From: Pseudomonadota bacterium
Lineage (GTDB): Bacteria; Pseudomonadota; Gammaproteobacteria; Burkholderiales; Burkholderiaceae_D
NCBI GenBank assembly: GCA_018241865.1
Contig: JAFECY010000293.1
Location: 1-12,489, forward strand
DNA: 12,489 nucleotides
Reading direction: 5' to 3'
The notes beneath the pieces are model-generated. The model saw nothing but the letters and a program-made list of their open reading frames with translations. It was not told where the DNA came from and ran no database searches. The first letter of the stretch is position 1; each line of letters begins with the position of its first letter. This document shows positions 1-6,767 of this stretch, piece after piece. The translations under genes were made by a program, and so were the position numbers.

Positions 1-66
1 ATGGCGCATGAGGTATTATCAGTTTCGATACGATTTGAAAATATTTCTGATGCTATTGGCGAATAA
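1..66 (+). CDS. Possible 3' end of an upstream gene (partial)
   Basis: Frame 1 is open from the first base to a TAA at 64-66 and would encode 21 residues ending in NISDAIGE. It could be the tail of a gene entering from the left or a chance open stretch. An ATG happens to sit at base 1, but with no upstream sequence a ribosome binding site cannot be judged. There is no recognisable domain. It is listed only because it borders the window edge. Confidence 0.2.
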   Translation: MAHEVLSVSIRFENISDAIGE

Positions 67-174
67 TGTTGGTATTAGCTTTCAGGGATGTGGCGTGGTG
101 AAATACGCAACAAGATGCCGCGTTGTACCTCACTATTTTTCGCATGATCACGTTGTGACCTCAAGGAGACTACT

Positions 175-654
175 GTGCCACTTACGACAACCGGCATCGC
201 TATCCAGATATTGTCCAGTCTTCACACTAGGAAAAAATTTCCAAATGACTGCAGCGTGAATGATTGTAAGGTCGTTGTGAATCATTTAATTCGCAAGTTT
301 TCAGAACCGCTCAACCGCAACGGTGAGAGCGCAGTGATGCAGTCCAAGGAGGTTCTTAAAAATACAGCGAGCCATACGGTTCGTGACCATGCGGTGCCAG
401 TGATTGTTCTCCTGGAGCAATTGCTTGCATGGCCAGAAGAAAATCTGGAGATCAAATCTGATAACTGGAAGCGAGTGGAGGAATTTCTGAAAAAATCTCT
501 GCTAATCGTTGAGGTCACTCGTGAAGAGGATCGTACCCTGACCAAAAATGGTTTTCAGAGAGAGATGCCGGAAGAATGGAGTAATGAAAATAATTGTCTG
601 CATCTCGATCCGCTGGCCAGATACAAGAAATCCAAAATCGAAATTGAAGTCTAA
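175..654 (+). CDS. Hypothetical protein, 159 aa, A+T-richer than neighbours
   Basis: I do not recognise this protein. The GTG start at 175 was chosen because AAGGAG (163-168) lies 6 bases upstream. An in-frame ATG at 337 (105 aa) is the alternative, with a weaker GGTGAG upstream. No signal peptide or membrane segment is visible. Residues 55-159 look like a soluble, charged, mostly helical domain, with a Leu/Val-rich helix (VIVLLEQLLAWPEENLEI), a KRVEEFLKKSLLIVEV stretch and a C-terminus rich in Lys and Glu. Codon use is clearly more A+T-rich than in pilU downstream: bases 481-540 contain 26 G/C out of 60. That suggests a lineage-specific or acquired gene. It stands alone, 116 bases before pilU, with no strong terminator between. 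Confidence 0.55.
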   Translation: MPLTTTGIAIQILSSLHTRKKFPNDCSVNDCKVVVNHLIRKFSEPLNRNGESAVMQSKEVLKNTASHTVRDHAVPVIVLLEQLLAWPEENLEIKSDNWKRVEEFLKKSLLIVEVTREEDRTLTKNGFQREMPEEWSNENNCLHLDPLARYKKSKIEIEV

Positions 655-770
655 CGAGCGTGTTAGTCAATTCCAGCGCTAGATTTTTGTAGGTAATCGA
701 AACATATCTGTGACAAACGTTGATTCATTGTTGATAGGGATTGGTCTGAAAATAAATAACAGGGAGCCGC

Positions 771-2084
771 ATGGAACAACAAGAAAAACTGCAATACCAA
801 GCCATCGTCCACAAGATGCTGACTGCCATGGTGAGCATGAAGGGGTCGGACTTGTTCATCACGGCCGGCTTCCCGCCCGCCATCAAGCTGAACGGCAAGC
901 TGACCAAGCTGAACGATACAGCCTTCACCGCGGAACAGACCAGCAAGATGGCACGCTCCATCGCTGCGGAAAAACAGTGGCAGAGCTTCATCGATACTAA
1001 GGGTTCCAATTTCGCGATTTCGCTGGAGAACATCGGCCGCTTCCGCGTCAATATCTTCACGCAGCAGCAGCGCACCGGGATGGTGATCCGGGTGATCACC
1101 ACCGAAATCCCGGATTTTGACCAGATGAACCTGCCGCCGATCCTCAAGGAAGTGGTGAAGGAAAAGCGCGGGCTGGTCCTGCTGGTGGGTGGCACCGGTT
1201 CGGGCAAATCGACCACGCTGGCGGCGATGCTCGGTGTGCGTAATCAGGAAACCCACGGCCACATCATCACCATCGAAGACCCGATCGAGTACGTGCATAC
1301 GCACAACAACTGCATCATCACCCATCGCGAGGTCGGCATCGATACCGTGGGCTGGTTCGATGCGCTGAAGGATACGCTGCGCCAGGCGCCGGACGTGATC
1401 CTGATCGGCGAAATCCGCGATCATGAAACCATGGAATACGCGCTCAACTTTGCCGAGACCGGTCACCTCTGTATGGCGACCCTGCATGCCAACAGCGCGA
1501 ATCAGGCGATCGACCGCATCATCAACTTCTTCCCGGTTGAAAAACACGAGCAGGTGCGCAACGATCTGGCGTTGAACATGCGCGCCATCATTTCGCAGCG
1601 CCTGCTGCGCAAGACTTCCGGCGGCCGCGTCGCCGCCATCGAAATCCTGTTGAGCACGGCCACCTCGCGCGATGCGATCGCCAAGGGCGAGGTCGGTCAG
1701 CTGAAGGAAATCATGAAGAAATCGGTCGAGCTGGGCATGAAGACCTTCGACCAGTGTCTGTTCGACCTGTACGATGCCGGCGAAATTTCCCTGCAAGAGC
1801 TGCAGCTCAATGCCGATGCCAAAGGCGACCTGATGCTGCGCCTGAAGTTGCAAAGTCCGCGTTTCACGAAAGAGGAAATGGGTGGCGCGGCGGGCAGCAA
1901 GTCGGTTGGCTTGTCGCTGGAAGTCGAGAAAGAAGAGGAAGAAGATAAAAAGGACGAAGGAAAGAAGTCAAGTGAGATGGCTAAACCCATTGTCAAACCG
2001 GCTGCCGCTGCATCGGCGGCTTCCCTTAGTCTGGAGCCGGCGGTCAAGCCTGCGCCGCCGCAGTCCACGCTGCCGAAAATTTGA
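771..2084 (+). CDS. pilU: PilU, type IVa pilus retraction ATPase (PilT/PilU family)
   Basis: Hexameric secretion-superfamily ATPase at the cytoplasmic base of the type IVa pilus; it assists PilT in pilin depolymerisation and twitching. The ATG at 771 follows AGGGAG (761-766). The N-terminal PAS-like domain contains GSDLFITAGFPP (25-36), a phrase typical of PilU. The ATPase core has a Walker A GGTGSGKST (140-148), an Asp box ITIEDPIEYVH (166-176), a Walker B VILIGEIRD (209-217) and a His box ETGHLCMATLHANSA (229-243). I call PilU rather than PilT because the N-terminus and the AMLGVRNQETHGHI region follow PilU of Pseudomonas. The protein is 437 aa against about 380 for that protein. The excess is a low-complexity tail from about residue 372, first Glu/Lys-rich (385-402) and then Ala/Pro-rich (405-437). 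pilT is not adjacent in this window. The next gene, a cNMP-fold protein, starts 35 bases downstream and is probably co-transcribed. Confidence 0.93.
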   Translation: MEQQEKLQYQAIVHKMLTAMVSMKGSDLFITAGFPPAIKLNGKLTKLNDTAFTAEQTSKMARSIAAEKQWQSFIDTKGSNFAISLENIGRFRVNIFTQQQRTGMVIRVITTEIPDFDQMNLPPILKEVVKEKRGLVLLVGGTGSGKSTTLAAMLGVRNQETHGHIITIEDPIEYVHTHNNCIITHREVGIDTVGWFDALKDTLRQAPDVILIGEIRDHETMEYALNFAETGHLCMATLHANSANQAIDRIINFFPVEKHEQVRNDLALNMRAIISQRLLRKTSGGRVAAIEILLSTATSRDAIAKGEVGQLKEIMKKSVELGMKTFDQCLFDLYDAGEISLQELQLNADAKGDLMLRLKLQSPRFTKEEMGGAAGSKSVGLSLEVEKEEEEDKKDEGKKSSEMAKPIVKPAAAASAASLSLEPAVKPAPPQSTLPKI

Positions 2085-2119
2085 ATTCCAACCGCGGACT
2101 GAACGAATCGGAAAGATAT

Positions 2120-2638
2120 ATGAACGAATTCGATAGCATCGACGATCAGTTTGTCAGCTACGCCACACTCTTGAGCACGGATGCCGCCGCCCGCTTCAAG
2201 GCGCTGCGCGGCTGTTCTTTCTTCGCGCCGGTGCCCGACGCTTGGCTGCAACGCATCGCGGACATGGCGCGGATCGAAACTTTTTATTCCGACGTGTGCC
2301 TGACGTCGCAGGATGATGACATGCAGGCCTTCTACGTCATTCTGCAAGGTGCGGCCGAAGCGTTCCGCAACGGCAAGCTGGTTGGCGTCATCGATACCGG
2401 CGAATGTTTCGGCGAGGGGATTTTTTTCACCGACGGCGCGATCAGTACCTCGGCAACGGTGATCGCCGATTACAAGATCATCGCCGCCGTGTTCAGCAAG
2501 GAAGTGGTCGCCAGCCTGCAAGGCGATGCGGAAGCGATGGTCAGCATGGACAAGGCGCTGTTGCTAGCCTTGTTCAAGAAGCTGCAGCGGGCGAACAGCA
2601 AGATCGAGAAATTGATGCTTGTGCAGAGCATGGCTTGA
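2120..2638 (+). CDS. Cyclic nucleotide-binding-domain protein (Crp-like fold, no HTH)
   Basis: A 172-aa single-domain protein of the cNMP-binding/Crp fold. The ATG at 2120 is preferred because GGAAAG (2110-2115) precedes it; an in-frame TTG at 2081 overlaps the pilU stop and has no ribosome binding site. The beta-roll spans about residues 28-130: RGCSFFAPVPDAWLQRIA is the typical entry helix, FYVILQGAAEAF the central strands, and FGEGIFF (97-103) the start of the phosphate-binding cassette. The cassette arginine that contacts the cyclic phosphate in CRP (FGE...RSA) is missing: the aligned stretch reads AISTSATV (107-114). Binding of cAMP or cGMP is therefore doubtful. A C-terminal helix (145-168) follows, and there is no DNA-binding HTH. 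The position right after pilU suggests a role in pilus retraction control, which is an inference from context. Confidence 0.8.
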   Translation: MNEFDSIDDQFVSYATLLSTDAAARFKALRGCSFFAPVPDAWLQRIADMARIETFYSDVCLTSQDDDMQAFYVILQGAAEAFRNGKLVGVIDTGECFGEGIFFTDGAISTSATVIADYKIIAAVFSKEVVASLQGDAEAMVSMDKALLLALFKKLQRANSKIEKLMLVQSMA

Positions 2639-2978
2639 TTGTTGATTGGTTGTTGTAACGCGCATTGCAACCATGCTGCGTTTTTGCATTGGTATCGGAT
2701 GGCGCATGACGCATTGCAGCAAGTTTCCTTTCAATTAATTTCTCGCAAAATATTTCACAATCATTTGCGATTGACGTGGCGATTTTGCTGCTTCCTGTCC
2801 GAACGGAGAGTGGCATGGCGAACGGCCACCATCTACATTGTGTACATGCCAGCGCATGCTGAACAAACGGGATCGATGCAAAGATGTTTGCCGGGATCGA
2901 TCACCGACAAAAAATAAAGCGCTGATAAAAACAAAATAGCCGGTTCGGTACACAACCATAAATAATCAAGGAGACAAC
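2639..2978 (+). other. Intergenic region upstream of the lipase gene
   Basis: These 340 bases have no convincing gene; the short open frames on both strands lack a plausible start and look random. The only structure I can point to is a 10-base direct repeat, CGGGATCGAT, at 2868-2877 and 2892-2901 (24-base period), about 80 bases before the lipase start, which could be an operator or chance. The last 60 bases are A+T-rich and end in AAGGAG (2968-2973), the lipase ribosome binding site. I could not assign a convincing -35/-10 pair or a terminator for the upstream gene. Confidence 0.5.
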
Positions 2979-3683
2979 ATGTTGAAAACTTTTTCCCTGC
3001 AGCGCCTGATTACTGCCGCCGCACTGGCTTTGAGCGCCATCGCCGCGCAAGCTGCTTGCCTCGATAATGTCGTGCTGGTACATGGCAATACCGCTTATCC
3101 GTCGAGCTGGAATAACACGGTATCGACCCTGAAGAGCCGTGGTTATACCTCTTCGCAACTGTATCTTCCGAGCTGGGGCTCCAAGATCTGCGCCGCCTGC
3201 AACGACCACAGCAGCACCAATACCGCCCCGGTGAAGAGCGCCATGCAATCCGCGCTGGCCGCGTCCTGCACCGGCAAGATCGACGTCATCGGTCACTCGA
3301 TGGGCGTGACGCTGGCGATGAAAGCCATCAATGAACTGGGTTATTCGAGCAAGGTCAACAGCTTCGTCGGCGTCGCTGGCGCACAGCACGGTTTGAATTC
3401 TTGCGGCGTCTATCCGTGGAATGTACTGTCCACCACCTGCGGTTCCAATGGTTTGTCGATCGACAGCCCGCTGATTCAGTCGGTCAAGGGCAAGCGTTAC
3501 GGCGCCAAGATGTATTCGATCAAGAGCTGGATCGATGAAGTGGTGTGCGCTGGTTCCTGCTATGTCTGGGGTTCGCATACCTCCAACATCGACGGCCAGA
3601 ACGCTACCTACGATTTCGCCCTCGGTCACTTCGGTTTGCAGATGTACACCACCAGCACCCAAGCTGATTTGTTGATGAAATAA
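2979..3683 (+). CDS. Secreted lipase-family alpha/beta-hydrolase
   Basis: A 234-aa exported serine hydrolase resembling class 2 lipases/esterases (compact Bacillus LipA-like fold), expected to cleave acyl esters outside the inner membrane. A Sec signal peptide spans residues 1 to about 25 (KTFSLQR, then a hydrophobic core, then AAQA). After it come the oxyanion-hole strand VVLVHGN (31-37), the nucleophile elbow GHSMG with Ser107, a candidate acid Asp186 (SWIDEVV) and a candidate His217 (ALGHFGL). The predicted mature part has eight cysteines (27, 71, 74, 97, 142, 154, 190, 194), so up to four disulphides are possible, which fits an extracytoplasmic enzyme. AAGGAG at 2968-2973 fixes the ATG at 2979. 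The gene stands alone and ends in a strong terminator. Activity on true triglycerides rather than short esters or polyesters cannot be read from sequence. No lipase foldase gene is nearby. Confidence 0.87.
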   Translation: MLKTFSLQRLITAAALALSAIAAQAACLDNVVLVHGNTAYPSSWNNTVSTLKSRGYTSSQLYLPSWGSKICAACNDHSSTNTAPVKSAMQSALAASCTGKIDVIGHSMGVTLAMKAINELGYSSKVNSFVGVAGAQHGLNSCGVYPWNVLSTTCGSNGLSIDSPLIQSVKGKRYGAKMYSIKSWIDEVVCAGSCYVWGSHTSNIDGQNATYDFALGHFGLQMYTTSTQADLLMK

Positions 3684-3722
3684 TTTTCTCGCCGGACTGA
3701 GTGTTCGGTCAGCGGTTTCAGC

Positions 3723-3759
3723 AAGACCCGCACGCGCAAGCATGCGGGTCTTTTGTTTT
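3723..3759 (+). terminator. Intrinsic terminator of the lipase gene
   Basis: A 10-bp perfect stem, AAGACCCGCA (3723-3732) with TGCGGGTCTT (3743-3752), closes a 10-base loop and runs into TTTGTTTT. It lies 40 bases after the lipase stop and separates that gene from the lipoprotein-dinB operon. Confidence 0.92.
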
Positions 3760-3801
3760 CCTGCGGTATCATGCAAGCAGTCTTTTTGAATGGAGCGTGC
3801 G

Positions 3802-4305
3802 ATGACACTGCGGCATCTTTTCCTTTCTTTCCTGTGCAGTATCGGCCTGCTTTCCGGCTGTGACCAGCAGGGTAATTTTACTGAACAGGTCGGCCTCGAC
3901 AAGCTGGCCAAGGGCATCTCTTCCGAAGCCGATGTGCGCATGGTGATGGGGCAGCCGGAAACCGTGTACGAGGAAGACGACGGCAGCCGCTCGCTGCAAT
4001 ATCCGAAAGGGCCGGAAGGCGCGCGCACCTGGGTGTTCACCATCGACAAGGCCGGCAAGCTGCAGGATTACAAGCAGGTGCTGACCCCGGAAAATTTCGC
4101 GCGTATTCAGCCCGGCATGAGCAAGGACGCGGTGCGCCGCATCCTCGGCAAGCCGCGCAGCATGATTCCGTTCAAGATGAAGAACGAGGAAGTGTGGGAC
4201 TGGCGTTATCTGGATGGCGTCGATACCAAATTCTTCAACGCGCATTTCGACATGAGCAGCGGCAAGCTCACGCAGACTTCCACTTCGATCGAACAAAAGA
4301 TGTAA
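3802..4305 (+). CDS. Lipoprotein with two BamE/SmpA-like repeats
   Basis: A 167-aa predicted lipoprotein. The ATG at 3802 is preferred over the ATG at 3790 because GGAG (3792-3795) lies 6 bases upstream. A lipoprotein signal peptide ends in LLSGC, making Cys20 the lipidated residue. The mature part holds two tandem BamE (SmpA/OmlA)-like modules: about 38-95, starting GISSEADVRMVMGQPETVY, and about 104-163, starting GMSKDAVRRILGKPRSMIP. Each is the family pattern of a short helix before G-x-P followed by beta strands. True BamE has one such domain, so this is a paralogue rather than the Bam subunit. Position +2 after the lipid-Cys is Asp, which in E. coli favours retention in the inner membrane. 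A -10-like TATCAT (3767-3772) lies upstream without a clear -35. The stop overlaps the dinB start (TAATG), so the two are translationally coupled. Confidence 0.8.
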   Translation: MTLRHLFLSFLCSIGLLSGCDQQGNFTEQVGLDKLAKGISSEADVRMVMGQPETVYEEDDGSRSLQYPKGPEGARTWVFTIDKAGKLQDYKQVLTPENFARIQPGMSKDAVRRILGKPRSMIPFKMKNEEVWDWRYLDGVDTKFFNAHFDMSSGKLTQTSTSIEQKM

Positions 4306-5399
4306 TGCGTTCCAGCAGTACCCCGGACGCGCCGCAACGCAAGATCATCCATTGCGATTGCGACTGCTTTTATGCGGCGGTCGAGATGCGCGACGATCCT
4401 ACGCTGCGCGGTTTGCCGGTGGCGGTCGGTGGCCGGCCCGACAGCCGTGGCGTGATCGCCACCTGCAATTACGAAGCGCGCCGTTTCGGCGTGCGCTCGG
4501 CGATGGCGACCGCGCGCGCCCTGCAACTGTGCCCGGATTTGATCGTGCTGCCGCCGGCGATGGAAAAATACCGCATCGCCTCGAAGCAAATTTTGGCGAT
4601 CTACCGTGATTACACTGAATTGGTCGAGCCGCTCTCGCTCGACGAAGCCTACCTCGACGTCACCCACACCAGCCAATGCCAAGGTAGCGCCACTTTGATC
4701 GCGCAAGAGATCAGGCAGCGCATTGCCGACACGGTTGGCATCACCGCATCGGCTGGCATCGCGCCTAATAAATTCATCGCCAAAATCGCCAGCGATTGGA
4801 ACAAGCCGGACGGCCAGTACGTGGTGCGGCCGCAGGAAGTGGATGCCTTCGTCGCGCAACTGCCGGTGGAAAAACTATTCGGCGTCGGTAAAGTGACGGC
4901 GGCGAAATTGCACAAGCTCGGCGCGCGCACCTGCGCCGATTTGCGGACATGGTCGCGGGAGGAATTGCATCGGCATTTCGGCAAGTTTGGCGAACGCATG
5001 CACGAGCTGTGTCGCGGCATCGACTACCGGCAAGTGAATGCTGCGCGTGAACGTAAATCGATCAGCGTCGAGGAAACCTATGTGCGCGACATTTCCGATT
5101 TGGCCGGTTGCGTTGCGCAATTGCCCGATCTGCTGGAAAAATTACATGCGCGCGTGCAGCGCGTCCGCGCTGAGACGCAGTTGCACAAGCTGTTCGTCAA
5201 AATCCGCTTCGCCGATTTTCGCAGCACCACGGCCGAATGCGTGGCCGATCATCTGGATGCGGAGGCATTGCGCAAGCTGATGGAAACCGCGTGGTTACGT
5301 GGCGAACGGCCGGTGCGCTTGCTTGGTGTCGGTATTCGTTTGCGTGAGAACGAGCGAACAAGTGACGCGACGGATAATCAACCGGGGCTGTTCGGATGA
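4305..5399 (+). CDS. dinB: DNA polymerase IV (Y-family translesion polymerase)
   Basis: A 364-aa error-prone polymerase that extends past lesions and mismatched ends and lacks proofreading. The ATG at 4305 shares its A with the TAA of the upstream lipoprotein gene. The catalytic palm motifs are present: HCDCDCFYAAVE (16-27) with metal-binding Asp18 and steric-gate Tyr23, and SLDEAYLDV (111-119) with Asp113 and Glu114. YEARRFGVRSAM (56-67) is the finger motif. SAGIAPNKFIAKIASDWNKP is the conserved post-palm stretch and is followed by helix-hairpin-helix thumb residues (LFGVGKVTAAKLHKLG). The little finger covers roughly the last 115 residues. The C-terminus ends QPGLFG, a good match to the beta-clamp binding consensus Q-x-x-L-F. 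The tail overlaps the glycosylase start by ATGA. No LexA box is visible before the operon. Confidence 0.96.
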   Translation: MRSSSTPDAPQRKIIHCDCDCFYAAVEMRDDPTLRGLPVAVGGRPDSRGVIATCNYEARRFGVRSAMATARALQLCPDLIVLPPAMEKYRIASKQILAIYRDYTELVEPLSLDEAYLDVTHTSQCQGSATLIAQEIRQRIADTVGITASAGIAPNKFIAKIASDWNKPDGQYVVRPQEVDAFVAQLPVEKLFGVGKVTAAKLHKLGARTCADLRTWSREELHRHFGKFGERMHELCRGIDYRQVNAARERKSISVEETYVRDISDLAGCVAQLPDLLEKLHARVQRVRAETQLHKLFVKIRFADFRSTTAECVADHLDAEALRKLMETAWLRGERPVRLLGVGIRLRENERTSDATDNQPGLFG

Positions 5400-5956
5400 A
5401 AGGCTTACGCAAACTGCCGCGCGCCTTCTATGCACGCGACACGGTTGAAGTCGCGCGCGATTTGCTCGGCAAATATTTGGTGCACGTGGTCGATGGCGTC
5501 AAGCGCATCGGCCGTATCGTCGAGGTCGAAGCCTATCTCGGCGCACACGACTTGGCGGCGCATTCCTCGAAGGGCATCACCGAGCGCACCCGCGTTATGT
5601 TTGGCCCGGCCGGTTACGCTTATGTGTATCTGATTTACGGCATGTACCACTGCGTCAATGTAATTACCGAATGCGAGGGGCATGGCACGGGCGTGTTGTT
5701 GCGTGCGCTGGAGCCGGTGCAACATCTGGAAGGACGTACGCAGGGACCGGGCTTGCTGTGCCGGGCGATGGGCATCGATCGCCGCCTGTACGGCCACGAT
5801 CTGGAGAGCCGGGATTTTTATTTGGCGCAGGGCGCGGTGAGCGAGCCTTTCACCATCGTCCAACGGCCGCGCATCGGCGTCGATTACGCTGGTGTATGGG
5901 CAGCGCGCGAGCTGCGCTTTTATATCGCTGACAATCCTTATGTTTCGCGTAAGTAG
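5396..5956 (+). CDS. mpg: 3-methyladenine DNA glycosylase (AAG/MPG family)
   Basis: A 186-aa monofunctional DNA glycosylase that flips out and excises alkylated or deaminated purines (3-methyladenine, 7-methylguanine, hypoxanthine), opening base excision repair. The family signature is EVEAYLGAHDLAAHS (42-56): Glu45 corresponds to the general base Glu125 of human AAG, and Tyr47 to the base-stacking Tyr127. YLIYGMYHCVNV (78-89) contains the intercalating Tyr region and the Asn of the base pocket. VLLRALEP (100-107) and the C-terminal RPRIGVDYAG and PYVSRK stretches are also standard. Length is usual for bacterial members. The start overlaps the dinB stop (ATGA), so translation is probably coupled. 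It converges on the DUF4184 gene with 3 bases between stop codons and no terminator visible. Confidence 0.95.
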   Translation: MKGLRKLPRAFYARDTVEVARDLLGKYLVHVVDGVKRIGRIVEVEAYLGAHDLAAHSSKGITERTRVMFGPAGYAYVYLIYGMYHCVNVITECEGHGTGVLLRALEPVQHLEGRTQGPGLLCRAMGIDRRLYGHDLESRDFYLAQGAVSEPFTIVQRPRIGVDYAGVWAARELRFYIADNPYVSRK

Positions 5957-5959
5957 CGA

Positions 5960-6748
5960 CTAGCGAGACAGATTCTTGCGCCAGTTGAATTGCCACAGCA
6001 GCGCATATGCCACCAGCAGCAGATGGCAGGTGGAGATGCCGGTGATGACCATTTCGCTGACAAAATCCTTGAGCGGATATGGCAGGTAGGCTTGGTGCGC
6101 TTCTATGATCGCTGCCAGCAAGCCGACCACTGCTGGCACGGCGACAAAGGCTGCTAGGATGGCGCAGCGCTGCCGGAAGGAAAAGCTGGCCGGCATGGGC
6201 TGTGCCGGCCGCGGCACACTGCGTTGCCAGTTTCGGCTCCACCACATCAACAAACCGAGACCGAGCACCGTGCTGCCATGCTGCAGCAGCTTGTAGGGCG
6301 TGACGTGGTAGTCGCCGATGGCAAACAAATCGGCAGCCAGCAGCGGCAGCGCCTGCACGCCGAAGCCGGTGCCGTGGGTGAAGCCATCCCAGATGAGGTG
6401 CGTGAGCGCGCCCAGCAGCAGCGATACCACGATCGCCAGCCCCGATGCGCTTGGCAGGCGCAGCATGTCTTGTGCCGACAAGCGTGTACGCCACGCATCC
6501 GGCAGCAGCGCCGCCAGCGGCGCTTTCAGCAGTAGATGAAACAGCAGGTAGAGCGCCATACCCAGCGGCAAGCAGAACCAGAGCAAGGCCGGCAGCGAAT
6601 GACTGTCGGCGCGCAGGAGCTCGAAGGGCAGGAAGTAATGGAAATCCGGCGTCATGCTGCCGATGATGAGTGCCGACAGTATGAGTCTGTTAGGCGCAAG
6701 GCGGAACAGTGGAACGGCGGCGGCAGGGTGGGCGAAGGTAAAGGGCAT
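5960..6748 (-). CDS. DUF4184 family integral membrane protein
   Basis: A 262-aa polytopic inner-membrane protein that begins MPFTFAHPAAAVPL, the hallmark of DUF4184. The start at 6748 was chosen on that motif; the frame is open further upstream but reads into the preceding gene. About six hydrophobic segments are visible (for example around 21-40, 52-75, 103-120, 158-171, 194-215 and 232-254). Polar residues that are likely conserved are His7, the TPDF motif with Asp35, His71, HLIWDGFTH (117-125) and His157. The His/Asp pattern recalls the YdjM-type membrane metal-dependent hydrolase families, but no catalytic function is established that I know of. It starts 19 bases after the GNAT stop on the same strand, so the two form a small operon. 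Confidence 0.85.
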   Translation of the reverse strand: MPFTFAHPAAAVPLFRLAPNRLILSALIIGSMTPDFHYFLPFELLRADSHSLPALLWFCLPLGMALYLLFHLLLKAPLAALLPDAWRTRLSAQDMLRLPSASGLAIVVSLLLGALTHLIWDGFTHGTGFGVQALPLLAADLFAIGDYHVTPYKLLQHGSTVLGLGLLMWWSRNWQRSVPRPAQPMPASFSFRQRCAILAAFVAVPAVVGLLAAIIEAHQAYLPYPLKDFVSEMVITGISTCHLLLVAYALLWQFNWRKNLSR

Positions 6749-6767
6749 GCGTGCGTTGCGTTCGTTC

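Noticed and set aside
653..672. Small stem CTAAC/GTTAG after the first hypothetical gene
   Set aside because: Only 5 bp with a 6-base loop and no T-run; too weak to call a terminator.
663..1853. Long open frame antisense to pilU (396 aa)
   Set aside because: It mirrors the pilU codons, has no ribosome binding site, and resembles no protein family; it is a shadow of high-G+C coding DNA.
2639..2917. 92-aa + strand open frame after the cNMP-fold gene
   Set aside because: There is no ribosome binding site, and the composition is random-looking (many Cys, His and Trp) with no domain.
3761..3780. Possible LexA box before the lipoprotein-dinB operon (CTGCGGTATCATGCAAGCAG)
   Set aside because: The spacing of CTG and CAG is 14 bases instead of 10, and the ACAG half is missing.
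2901..4058. Long - strand open frame across the lipase and lipoprotein genes
   Set aside because: It spans two well-supported + strand genes and their terminator, which no single real gene would do here.
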